Source: Hyphococcus sp. (GTDB lineage: Bacteria > Pseudomonadota > Alphaproteobacteria > Caulobacterales > Parvularculaceae). From it: a stretch of 59,569 nt of DNA. The stretch spans positions 1 through 59,569 of the forward strand of contig JABDJK010000013.1 in the NCBI GenBank assembly GCA_013002535.1, in the 5' to 3' direction. Below the pieces are notes generated by a model. That model saw only the letters and a list, made by a program, of their open reading frames with translations, had not been told where the DNA came from and did no database searches. The translations under genes and the position numbers were made by a program. Positions 44,702-52,950 of the stretch are shown piece by piece. Numbering within the stretch: position 1 is the stretch's first letter; each line of letters begins with the position of its first letter.

Positions 44702-46324
44702 TCATTGATATAGCGCGCCCGGCAGCCAGGTCGCTAATTGCGGATAGATTGCCAGCAGGCCGAGCGCCAGTAGCTGGATAAAAATAAAGGGTATCGCGCC
44801 GCGATAAATGTCCGTCGTCTTGACTTCCGGCGGCGCCACGCCGCGTAAATAAAAGAGCGCGAAACCAAACGGCGGCGTCAAAAACGACGTTTGCAGATTG
44901 ATTGCGATCATGACGCCGAGCCAGACCGGATCGAGCCCCATGGCGAGGAGCGGCGGGCCGACTAAGGGCACGACGACAAGCGTGATCTCAATAAAATCAA
45001 GAAAGAAGCCAAGCAGGAACATAACGATCATTACGGTGATGACCGCGCCAGCGACGCCGCCTGGCGTCGATGCGAGCGCTTGTTCCACCGTGTCATCGCC
45101 GCCGAGCCCGCGAAACACGAGCGAAAATAACGCGGCGCCGATGAGGATCGTGAAGACCATGGTCGTTACGCGCGCGGTCTGGTCGAGGATAGGCGCCATC
45201 GTTCGTTCCCGGCGCATCTGAACCAGGCTTGCAATGAGCCCCCATGGCGTCAGCGCGCAGAGGAGAAAAGCTAGGGCGATGCCCGCTGATTCCGTCGTCG
45301 ATACCGATTCACGTCCAAGGCGCAGATCCAGCAACGACGTTAACAGGATCAATCCAACAATTGCGGCGGCCGAAACGTAAACTGCCGGTCGCCCGAATGC
45401 GAACGATCCTTTCGGGGCCATACGCCCGCCCGCGATCAACATGGCGCCAATGGCGCCGACGCTCGCGGCTTCAGTGGGGGTCGCCGCGCCTGCCAGAATT
45501 GAACCCAACACAGCAACGATCAGCAATAGCGGCGCAGGTAAAGTCTTTGCCGCGGCGATCCATGTTTCTTTTGTCGTTCCCAATTCTTCGGCGGGGATCG
45601 CTGGCGCCTTGTTTGGCTGGGTAACAGCGACAAATATTTGCCACGTCATATATAGGCCGACAAGCATCAGGCCGGGTATGAGCGCACCCGCGAAGAGATG
45701 TCCTACAGAAACGGTTTCCGGTGAAGCAACACCCATTTCCAGCTGCGCGCGTTGGTAGGCATTGGAAATAACGTCGCCAAGCAGGATTAGGACGATCGAT
45801 GGCGGGATAATCTGTCCAAGCGTTCCCGCCGCTGCGATGGAGCCCGATGCAAACGCCGGGTCATAGCCGCGCCGCAACATGGTCGGCAAGCTGAGCAAAC
45901 CCATGGTGACGACCGTTGCGCCGACGATGCCGGTGGACGCAGCGAGGAGAGCGCCGACAAATGTGACGGAAAGTCCAAGTCCGCCACGCATCGTGCCGAA
46001 GAGTTTGGTCATTTCGTCCAGCAGGTCTTCGGCGATTTTAGACTTCTCTAGGATGACACCCATCAAGACGAACATCGGCACAGCGATGAGCGTCGTGTTG
46101 GAAACGGCGCCAAAAATTCGCGACGGAAACGGCTTTATGTAGGAAAGATCAAATACGCCTGCTGCCAGACCTATCACCGCGAAAATGATTGCCGTGCCCG
46201 CGAGCGAGAATGCAACCGGATACCCCGCCATCAACATGGCGCAAAGCGCGACAACCATCATGATGTCCAGCCAGCCGGCGAAAGTGCAAAGGCAAAATCC
46301 GGTTTCAATGGCGGAGATGTCCAT
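44702..46324 (-). CDS. dctM: TRAP transporter large permease DctM
   Basis: A protein of about 540 residues, almost all transmembrane, with the DctM hallmarks FSLAGTAIIFAVIG, VPMFVLMGVILEKSKIAEDLL, GIVGATVVTMGLLSLPTMLRRGY, GTLGQIIPPSIVLILLGD and a C-terminal FLTPPFGFALFYLRGVAP. It forms the sodium-coupled channel of a TRAP transporter. It is longer than the ~430-residue norm because of an extra loop and membrane segments in the middle, as in several keto-acid TRAP systems. Met at 46324 is chosen for the GGAGA site ahead; the frame runs open to 46381. Confidence 0.94.
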   Translation of the reverse strand: MDISAIETGFCLCTFAGWLDIMMVVALCAMLMAGYPVAFSLAGTAIIFAVIGLAAGVFDLSYIKPFPSRIFGAVSNTTLIAVPMFVLMGVILEKSKIAEDLLDEMTKLFGTMRGGLGLSVTFVGALLAASTGIVGATVVTMGLLSLPTMLRRGYDPAFASGSIAAAGTLGQIIPPSIVLILLGDVISNAYQRAQLEMGVASPETVSVGHLFAGALIPGLMLVGLYMTWQIFVAVTQPNKAPAIPAEELGTTKETWIAAAKTLPAPLLLIVAVLGSILAGAATPTEAASVGAIGAMLIAGGRMAPKGSFAFGRPAVYVSAAAIVGLILLTSLLDLRLGRESVSTTESAGIALAFLLCALTPWGLIASLVQMRRERTMAPILDQTARVTTMVFTILIGAALFSLVFRGLGGDDTVEQALASTPGGVAGAVITVMIVMFLLGFFLDFIEITLVVVPLVGPPLLAMGLDPVWLGVMIAINLQTSFLTPPFGFALFYLRGVAPPEVKTTDIYRGAIPFIFIQLLALGLLAIYPQLATWLPGALYQ

Positions 46325-46423
46325 TACGTTTCTCCGCGCCCTCGTTTGCCGCTCATCCCCGCGCCGGCAGTGATCCAGCAAAAGAAATTTGACGGGTAAA
46401 GCCCGTTTTTCTTGATTGTCCTG

Positions 46424-46443
46424 GATTCCCGCCTAAGCGGGAA
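46424..46443. repeat. Palindromic repeat, family D single arm
   Basis: GATTCCCGCCTAAGCGGGAA is a perfect 7-bp stem (TTCCCGC/GCGGGAA) with a CTAA loop. It matches one arm of the repeat at 30828-30889. It stands between dctQ and dctM and could modulate the downstream permease message. Confidence 0.5.
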
Positions 46444-46478
46444 AGAACGGCGAATATGGAATCTTAAAACCGAGACCA

Positions 46479-47261
46479 TCATCCCGTCCGACCTTTCAGA
46501 ACTTCCACGGCTTTATGCGCATTTACGAAGCCGGCCATTGAAAGAAGGAGAGCAAAGGCGGGAATAAGAGATTTCAACAAGAAGACGCCTTGGATGCCGG
46601 AAGAATCCGCCGACCCTTCGAAGAATGCCCATGACCGCGCGACGTAAGGCGACGCGGTCCAGAGGATGAGAAGGCAGATGGGGAATAGAAACAGATACGT
46701 TCCCATTAGATCGATGACAGCTTTTCGTTTGGGCGGCGCCTCGCGATAAAAAATATCGACGCGAACATGATCATTGGTGAGGAGCGCGTATCCGCCGGCA
46801 ATCAGGAACACGATCCCGTGCATGTAGGTGATGGATTCTTGCATAAAGAGCGAGTTGATCCCGAAGACATATCGCAGGAGAACGACCGTAAACTGAACCA
46901 GCGCCATGACGAGCAAGAGCCACATGACCGCGCGGCCTGCGCCGGTGGTGATCCGTTCGAATATAGGTAACAGCCAGCGCGCGGTGGTGCTTGCGCCGCC
47001 TATCAGGAAAACCAACGCGAAAAGGACGGCGCAAAAAATTGTAAAAATTATAAGTCCACTAGCGTCCGGGGCTTCGCGTAAAGTCGGTGTTATGGCGCCG
47101 AAAATAATCCCGGCGAAAACTAATACAATAACTAGCGCCATCCATACCAATACGGACCCAGCCTTTGCTTCGCGGAAGAGGGACGCCAATGGCAGCAGCA
47201 TCAGCGGAAAGAGAGCGCCGGCCGCCGCCCAATTCAATATGTCGCCGATGAGATCCAGCAT
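46479..47261 (-). CDS. dctQ: TRAP transporter small permease DctQ
   Basis: A 260-residue protein. The C-terminal ~165 residues are the four-helix DctQ unit (LLRYVFGINSLFMQESITYMHGIVFLIAGGYALLTNDHVRVDIFY). About 95 extra residues at the N-terminus add two to three hydrophobic segments, so the protein exceeds the usual 160-200 residues. It pairs with DctM. It lies 180 bases after dctP across a family B repeat and 154 bases before dctM. Confidence 0.93.
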   Translation of the reverse strand: MLDLIGDILNWAAAGALFPLMLLPLASLFREAKAGSVLVWMALVIVLVFAGIIFGAITPTLREAPDASGLIIFTIFCAVLFALVFLIGGASTTARWLLPIFERITTGAGRAVMWLLLVMALVQFTVVLLRYVFGINSLFMQESITYMHGIVFLIAGGYALLTNDHVRVDIFYREAPPKRKAVIDLMGTYLFLFPICLLILWTASPYVARSWAFFEGSADSSGIQGVFLLKSLIPAFALLLSMAGFVNAHKAVEVLKGRTG

Positions 47262-47286
47262 ATTTTAAGGCATCCGTGCGATCTGC

Positions 47287-47410
47287 TTCCCTCTCCGCAT
47301 TGGGGAGAGGGTTAGGGTGATGGGGAATGATTTTAACGATTTCCGCGATTTTTTTTCCCCCTCACCCGAAATTCGCAAGCAAATTTCAACGTCTCCCCGT
47401 CGGGGAGAGG
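47287..47410. repeat. Palindromic repeat, family B copy 2
   Basis: It holds a CCCTCTCC/GGAGAGGG hairpin (47289-47311), GGTTAGGGTGATGGGG, then CCCCTCACCCGAAATTCGC...GCAAATTTCAACGTCTCCCC and a CTCCCCGTCGGGGAG hairpin. The modules match the copy at 29455-29577. It lies between dctP and dctQ, inside the operon. Confidence 0.65.
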
Positions 47411-47440
47411 TAAAAGGCGCCGCGCTAACATTGATGGTTT

Positions 47441-48589
47441 TCATAACGAAATATATTTGCGGCGCGCGGACATATAAGCCTCTTCGGAGACGCCGTTCCA
47501 CGCCATGCTTTTGGAGAGCGATGTTTTAAAACTCTCAAAGATGCGCCGGGTCAGATCGTCATGTTCTGCGGTTTCCTCCAGAACCTCTTTTGACGCTGCG
47601 GCCGCAGCCTCCAGGACATCTTCCGGCATATCCCGCAATTCAACGCCGTGCTCATCAACCAATTGATCGAGCGATGCCGCATTGTGATGCATATATTCTG
47701 CAACGGATAAATTGTTCGCCCACTGACAAGCGCCGCGAATGATCGCCTGTTCCGTCGAATTGAGGGTATTCCAGAGATCAAGATTTAGCCCGACGCCAAG
47801 CTGCGCGCCCGGCTCATGGAACCCGGGATTATAATAATATTTTGCTTCATTGTAGAAACCGAAAGCGAGATCGTTCCACGGGCCGACCCATTCTGTGGCG
47901 TCGATGGCGCCGGATTGCAGCGCCTGATAAATTTCACCGCCCGATATAGCGACCGCGCTGGCGCCGATGCGACGTAAGACCTCGCCGCCAAGGCCGGGCA
48001 TGCGAATTTTTAGCCCGCGCATATCTTCGAGAGAATTGATTTCGCGTTTAAACCAGCCGCCCGACTGGTTCAATGTATTGCCGGCGGCAAACGGTTTTAT
48101 ATTGAATTTCGCGGAAAGCTCGTCCCACAATTGCTGCCCGCCGCCAAATTCTGTCCACGCCATAATTTCAGATGTGGTCATGCCGAAGGGAACCGCGGTG
48201 AAGTATGCAAATGCCGGCGATTTACCGACCCAGTAATATTCTGCGCCATGATAAAGGTCCGCGGCGCCGTCGGAGACTGCGTCAAAGCTTTCAAAAGCCG
48301 GTACAAGCTCGCCCGCCGCGAACACGCGCACACTCATAGCTCCGCCAGACATGTCCGTAATGAATTGCGCCGTGCGTTCCGCCATGGTGCCAAGGCCTGG
48401 AAAATCCTTTGGCCAGGTCGTCACCATTTTTAATTCGCGCTGGCGGATTGCGCCGCCAATATTTTCAATGCCTGCCGGAACGCCGCATTCGCAGCCGGCG
48501 GCGAGCCCGGCAGCGCCGAGAATGCCGCCGCCTGCAATCAGCTTGCGGCGCGGAAACTTTATTGGATCGTCAGAATTGGAATTCGTCAT
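47441..48589 (-). CDS. dctP: TRAP transporter substrate-binding protein DctP, keto-acid (TakP) type
   Basis: A 382-residue binding protein. A twin-arginine signal (RRKLIAGGG, Arg14-Arg15) is followed by a lipobox LAAGC (Cys33), so it may be a Tat-exported lipoprotein. The ATEWVGPWNDLAFGFYNEAKYYYNPGFHEPGAQL region is that of TakP-like proteins, which bind pyruvate or other 2-keto acids or lactate through an Arg and a metal ion. Most DctPs are soluble, so the lipobox is notable. It is first in the dctP-Q-M order. The substrate class is inferred from resemblance. Confidence 0.92.
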   Translation of the reverse strand: MTNSNSDDPIKFPRRKLIAGGGILGAAGLAAGCECGVPAGIENIGGAIRQRELKMVTTWPKDFPGLGTMAERTAQFITDMSGGAMSVRVFAAGELVPAFESFDAVSDGAADLYHGAEYYWVGKSPAFAYFTAVPFGMTTSEIMAWTEFGGGQQLWDELSAKFNIKPFAAGNTLNQSGGWFKREINSLEDMRGLKIRMPGLGGEVLRRIGASAVAISGGEIYQALQSGAIDATEWVGPWNDLAFGFYNEAKYYYNPGFHEPGAQLGVGLNLDLWNTLNSTEQAIIRGACQWANNLSVAEYMHHNAASLDQLVDEHGVELRDMPEDVLEAAAAASKEVLEETAEHDDLTRRIFESFKTSLSKSMAWNGVSEEAYMSARRKYISL

Positions 48590-48646
48590 CGGCGCACAAT
48601 GCCGCGCGCCGGGTATTCAGGCAAGAACCATGGGTTTGGGAATTCG

Positions 48647-49408
48647 TTAGCTGGTCTCGCGATCCATACGCACCCAGCCGGCCCGCGTTAATTGTTCCAG
48701 TGGTTGGAAATCGGCCTTATAGGCCATCTTCTTTGAGCCGTTCACCCAATAGCCAAGATAGACATAAGGCAGCTGTAATTCACGGGCGAAGGAAATATGA
48801 TCAAGGATCATCAAGCGCCCGAGGCTGCGGGTTGCTTCTTCCGGTTCAAAGAAACTGTACACCATGGAGAGACCGTCGGAAAGGCGGTCAGTAAGGCTGG
48901 CGGCGATCAATTTTTCTTCACCTGTATCCGGATCCTCGACGCGATATTCGACAATCATCGTGTCGACATTTGTTTCCTCAACCATCGACGCATAATCAAG
49001 AACGGTCATGTCAGCCATGCCGCCTTTCTCATGACGTTCGTCGAGATAAGCGCGCAGGACCGAAAATTGTTCTCCGGAAGCGCGCGGGCCGGTGATCCGG
49101 CGTGAGATGTCGGCATTGCGCGTCAAAATTCGTTTGCGCGATTTCGTGACGTCAAAATCTTCAGTAACGATCCGGACCGGAACGCAAGCGCTGCAGCCTT
49201 CACAAGCCGGCAGATAGATAATGTTTTGTGAGCGCCGAAATCCGCGCCGCGTCAGCAGCGAATTTGTCGATGACGCCATGTCGCCCGAGAGATAGGAAAA
49301 AATTTTGCGCTCAACTTCGCCGTTGAGATACGGGCAAGGGGCAGGCGAAGTGATATAAAACTCACCGCCCTCCAGACCGAACCGCTGCGCAAAATCTTCG
49401 TTACTCAT
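48647..49408 (-). CDS. bpt: Aspartate/glutamate leucyltransferase (Bpt-type N-end rule)
   Basis: A 253-residue protein of the arginyl/leucyl-tRNA-protein transferase family: SPAPCPYLNGEVERKIF at the N-terminus, CEGCSACVPVRI, and the GNAT-like core ending LPYVYLGYWVNGSKKMAYKADFQPLE. In bacteria Bpt adds leucine to proteins with N-terminal Asp or Glu and marks them for ClpAP via ClpS. No clpS is in the window. It lies 57 bases upstream of dctP on the same strand and is probably separately transcribed. Confidence 0.94.
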   Translation of the reverse strand: MSNEDFAQRFGLEGGEFYITSPAPCPYLNGEVERKIFSYLSGDMASSTNSLLTRRGFRRSQNIIYLPACEGCSACVPVRIVTEDFDVTKSRKRILTRNADISRRITGPRASGEQFSVLRAYLDERHEKGGMADMTVLDYASMVEETNVDTMIVEYRVEDPDTGEEKLIAASLTDRLSDGLSMVYSFFEPEEATRSLGRLMILDHISFARELQLPYVYLGYWVNGSKKMAYKADFQPLEQLTRAGWVRMDRETS

Positions 49409-49480
49409 AAGAATTTGTCCTACGGGGAAAATGTTAGCGGTCGATTATCATAAGGGCAATGAATCGGTTCTTTTTAGCTG

Positions 49481-51337
49481 TCAATTGAGCCCAAAATAAA
49501 ACGGCGCCAGCGCGGTGTAAGCCGCCCACAAGACAATAATCAAGGGCCCGCCGACCCGCATGAAGTCCTTAAATTTGTAGTGACCGGGGGTCATGACGAG
49601 CAAATTTGTTTGGTATGCGACCGGCGTTGCGAAGGAACAATTTGAACCAAATATGACTGTCAAAACGAGAATGTGCTCATCAATGCCGAGCTCACGGGCC
49701 GCGCTGACGGCGATGGGAGTAAACAGGACGGCAGTCGCGTTATTCGACAGCACATTGGTGAGCGCGGCGCATAGAATAAAGAATGACGAGATCAATACCA
49801 GCGGTCCGAATGAGCCTGCGGTTGCGGCAAGTCCATGACCGATCAGCGCAGCGCCGCCGGTTTGTTCGAGCGCGACGCCCATGGCGAGGGATGCGCCGAT
49901 GAGCAAATATATCCGCCGGTCAATGGCGCGGGCCGCTTGTCTAACATTGAGACAGCCTGTGGCTACCATAGCCGTTGCGCCTGCGATCGCGGAGACGGCG
50001 ATTGGCGCCATGCCGGTTGTCGTGACGACGATAACGAGGGCGAAAATTATGGCGGCGATGCGGGCGTTTCGCTGATCCGGTAGACCCTGCATCGACCATT
50101 CAAGCATCAATATATCGCGGTCGGCGCGCAGATTTCTGACGTCATTAATGTCGCCGAGAATTAGAAGCACATCCCCGGCCTCAAGCCGGATCGTATTCAT
50201 CTGCGTTCGGATCATGCGGCTGCGCCGTTCGATCCCCAGAATGACGCAATCAGACTGAGCGTGAAAACCCAACTGCGCAATTGATTGACCGATGTAACGA
50301 GAGCCTGGCGCCACAATGGCTTCAACCAGCGTTAATTGCGTCGAGCGCTGGACGGAACCGTCTTCGTCGTCGGCGATTGACGTCTCCGCCATCAATCCTT
50401 CAAGAATGTCGGGGCTCGATTTTAAAAGCGCGGTGAGGGCGCCGCGCGTCGCCGCGACGATAACGACATCGCCCTGGCGGAATTCAAAATCATCAAATGG
50501 CGGCAGGATTGCCTTCTCGCGCCGCTGCACCATGCGCACGGTTATATCCGGCAGATCGACGAACAAACCCGCGACGGGGCCTTTGCCGATCAATGGGTGA
50601 TGACGGTTGATTTCGATCTGGGCAATAAAGTGTTTGCCTTCACGCTCGCTCATGGTTGGCTGGTTGGGGTTTTCGCGGATCGGCATCAGCCAGCGGCCGA
50701 GGGTCAACATATAAACGATGCCGACGCCAGCGAGCATTAGCCCCATGGGCGTCAATTCGAAAAAACCGATCTCGCCGCCGGTTGTCGCTTTATAGGATTG
50801 CGCGGCCAGCAAGTTGGTTGATGACCCGATGATCGTCGTCATCCCGCCGAAGATCGACAGAAACGAGAGCGGCATCATAAATCGAGCGACCGGAATTTTG
50901 CTCTGCATGGCGAGCGCCGACATGATCGGGATAAACATGACGACCACAGGCGTATTGTTCAAAAACGCGCTCGTCACCATGATGAAAATGAAAACGCAGG
51001 CGGTGATGATAATCGGGCGTTTGTCAAAGGCGCGCAGCAAATACTCCGTCGGATGCTCCAGCGCGCCGGACTGAAACATGCCTTGACCGATGATGAGGAG
51101 CCCCAGAATTGCAAACAGCGCCGAGCTCGCAAACCCCGCAAGCAACATATCCGGCGTCATCACCGCATCTACCGCGGGGAGGTTCGGCGCGATCAGGAAC
51201 AATATGAGGAGCGCAACAATCGCGCCCGCCGAGACAAGTTCCAGCGGATAGCGGTCCAGCGTGTACAAGACTATGGTGACGCCGATAATCGCTAGCGTCG
51301 CCCACATCTGGATTGGTGAGTTCAGTAATGCTTCCAT
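49481..51337 (-). CDS. SLC13 family permease with TrkA-C domains
   Basis: A 618-residue membrane protein. The N-terminal six to seven helices include FLNNTPVVVMFIPIMSAL; the second half includes LSNNATAVLFTPIAVSAARELG, the two SNxT-type hairpins of the DASS/CitMHS fold. Between them (about 220-390) are two RCK-C/TrkA-C regulatory domains (EGKHFIAQIEINRHHPLIGK, GSRYIGQSIAQLG). Relatives carry sulfate or di/tricarboxylates. It is 143 bases upstream of bpt; the substrate is unassigned. Confidence 0.92.
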   Translation of the reverse strand: MEALLNSPIQMWATLAIIGVTIVLYTLDRYPLELVSAGAIVALLILFLIAPNLPAVDAVMTPDMLLAGFASSALFAILGLLIIGQGMFQSGALEHPTEYLLRAFDKRPIIITACVFIFIMVTSAFLNNTPVVVMFIPIMSALAMQSKIPVARFMMPLSFLSIFGGMTTIIGSSTNLLAAQSYKATTGGEIGFFELTPMGLMLAGVGIVYMLTLGRWLMPIRENPNQPTMSEREGKHFIAQIEINRHHPLIGKGPVAGLFVDLPDITVRMVQRREKAILPPFDDFEFRQGDVVIVAATRGALTALLKSSPDILEGLMAETSIADDEDGSVQRSTQLTLVEAIVAPGSRYIGQSIAQLGFHAQSDCVILGIERRSRMIRTQMNTIRLEAGDVLLILGDINDVRNLRADRDILMLEWSMQGLPDQRNARIAAIIFALVIVVTTTGMAPIAVSAIAGATAMVATGCLNVRQAARAIDRRIYLLIGASLAMGVALEQTGGAALIGHGLAATAGSFGPLVLISSFFILCAALTNVLSNNATAVLFTPIAVSAARELGIDEHILVLTVIFGSNCSFATPVAYQTNLLVMTPGHYKFKDFMRVGGPLIIVLWAAYTALAPFYFGLN

Positions 51338-51520
51338 TGATGGCAGATTGGCGTGCGCCGCGGCGAATGTGAACGGTTAACGCGCCGCGGCTTTTAAAAT
51401 TCTCGGTGATTTCCGTTGTTTATTTTGATTTTCTCGTGATTGGTGGTAACGCCGGGAGTTCAAAAAACCAAGTCAATACGACCTCGAAACGTTAATCGCC
51501 AAGATAAAAGCCGCTCCTTC

Positions 51521-51994
51521 ATGACCGATCCGCACCGCCCGTTAAAAGACGCCCTCAGCCGATTTGCCACGGGCGTCGCGGTCGCCGGTTGCAAAGCGCC
51601 CGGCGACGGCGGGTTCGCGGCGCTGACGATTAACTCGTTTACATCGGTCTCGCTGGAGCCGCCGCTGGTGCTTTGGTGCCTTGAAAACAAGGCGTCGGTG
51701 TATCCAGCGTTCATGAGCACGACAAGCTATAGCGTGAACATCCTACGCTCTGACCAGAAGGACTTGTCGCAGCGCTTCGCCACCTGGGGCCAGAACAAAT
51801 TCACCGACGATGAAATCGAGACCTGGGAGACAGGCGCCCCGATCATGAAAGATCGCCTCGCGGCGTTTGACTGCAAAATTCACGCGCGTCACAAGGCGGG
51901 CGATCACGTCATTCTTGTCGGCGAAGTGGTTCGCTTTGAAAGCGAAGTCGCGACGCCGCTGATTTATTTTTCAAGCAACTACCACACAGGATAA
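51521..51994 (+). CDS. Flavin reductase family protein
   Basis: A protein of about 157 residues, starting MTDPHRPLKDALSRFATGVAVAG. The FMN-binding split-barrel motifs NSFTSVSLEPPLVLWCLE, YSVNILRSDQKDLSQRFA and DHVILVGEVVRFE are complete. Such proteins reduce FMN or FAD with NAD(P)H to feed two-component monooxygenases; no oxygenase partner is adjacent. The start at 51521 is preferred over the open frame from 51440, which does not resemble the family. The next gene starts within six bases, so an operon is likely. Confidence 0.88.
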   Translation: MTDPHRPLKDALSRFATGVAVAGCKAPGDGGFAALTINSFTSVSLEPPLVLWCLENKASVYPAFMSTTSYSVNILRSDQKDLSQRFATWGQNKFTDDEIETWETGAPIMKDRLAAFDCKIHARHKAGDHVILVGEVVRFESEVATPLIYFSSNYHTG

Positions 51995-52000
51995 TTGACG

Positions 52001-52864
52001 ATGAAAATGCTTGCGTTTCTGGGGCTCGGCGTCATGGGCTACCCCATGGCCGGGCATCTCGCGGCGAAGGGTTTCGACGTTGCGGTTTATAACCGCACTG
52101 GCGCCAAAGCGAAAAAGTGGGCGGAGGAACATGAGGGCCGCGCGAGCGACACGCCGGCGGGCGCCGTCAAGGACGCAGACATAATCATTGCCTGTCTCGG
52201 CGATGATCCGGATGTTGAGGAAATTGTCGCGGCGGCCGCAGGCGGACTTTCCAAGGGCGCTATATTCGTTGATCACACGACAGCGTCGCCGGCGCTCGCG
52301 CGGCGGTTGCATTTTGAACTGGGCGAGCTTGGCGTCGGATTTGTTGACGCGCCGGTTTCCGGCGGGCAGGCGGGCGCCGAGAATGGCAGGCTTTCCATCA
52401 TGTGCGGCGGCGACGGCGCCCATGTGGAACTGGCGCGGCCCGTGATGGAAAGTTACGGCGCGCGCATTGTTCACATTGGTGAGGCAGGCGCCGGACAACT
52501 TTGCAAAGCCGTCAACCAGATTTGCATTGCCGGGTTGTTGCAGGGCTTGTCGGAAGGCGTTCACTTTGCGACGAAAGCCGGCCTTGATATTGATAAGGTC
52601 ATGGAAGCGATCTCCGGCGGCGCGGCGCAAAGCTGGCAGATGGAAAACCGCATGAAGACCATGGCCGCGGACGAGTTTGAGTTTGGCTTCGCCGTCGACT
52701 GGATGAGGAAAGACTTGCGCATCGCGCTCGCCGAAGCGCGCGAGATGGGTGCGCGGCTTCCCGTAACGGCGCTGGTCGATCAATTCTATGCAGACGTGCA
52801 AGCCATGGATGGCGGCCGTTGGGACACGTCAAGTTTGCTGCGACGGTTGACGGAAGCTGATTGA
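52001..52864 (+). CDS. NAD-dependent 3-hydroxyisobutyrate dehydrogenase-family reductase
   Basis: A 287-residue beta-hydroxyacid dehydrogenase: FLGLGVMGYPMAGHLAAKG (Rossmann), DAPVSGGQAGAENG, catalytic Lys in GQLCKAVNQICIAG, and DWMRKDLRIALAEA. The substrate could be 3-hydroxyisobutyrate, tartronate semialdehyde or a similar acid. The ATG at 52001 has an AGGA site upstream, seven bases past the flavin reductase stop; TTG at 51995 is open but less likely. Downstream, 52865-52950 shows no clear terminator before the convergent tpsA end. Confidence 0.9.
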   Translation: MKMLAFLGLGVMGYPMAGHLAAKGFDVAVYNRTGAKAKKWAEEHEGRASDTPAGAVKDADIIIACLGDDPDVEEIVAAAAGGLSKGAIFVDHTTASPALARRLHFELGELGVGFVDAPVSGGQAGAENGRLSIMCGGDGAHVELARPVMESYGARIVHIGEAGAGQLCKAVNQICIAGLLQGLSEGVHFATKAGLDIDKVMEAISGGAAQSWQMENRMKTMAADEFEFGFAVDWMRKDLRIALAEAREMGARLPVTALVDQFYADVQAMDGGRWDTSSLLRRLTEAD

Positions 52865-52950
52865 AGATATGGCTTGCGTCCTGCTAAGCGCACATTAAAT
52901 CTAACGGTGCGTCAACCGCCCGACGTTTGTAATGAAAAATTGTGACTGTA

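Noticed and set aside
46391-46410. ACGGG-TAAAG-CCCGTTTTT hairpin as a terminator
   Set aside because: The T run is on the plus strand, but the genes on both sides are on the minus strand, so it would not end their transcripts.
51971-52801. Minus-strand open frame (276 codons) opposite the HIBADH-family gene
   Set aside because: Antisense to a protein with clear Rossmann and catalytic motifs; no recognisable domain.
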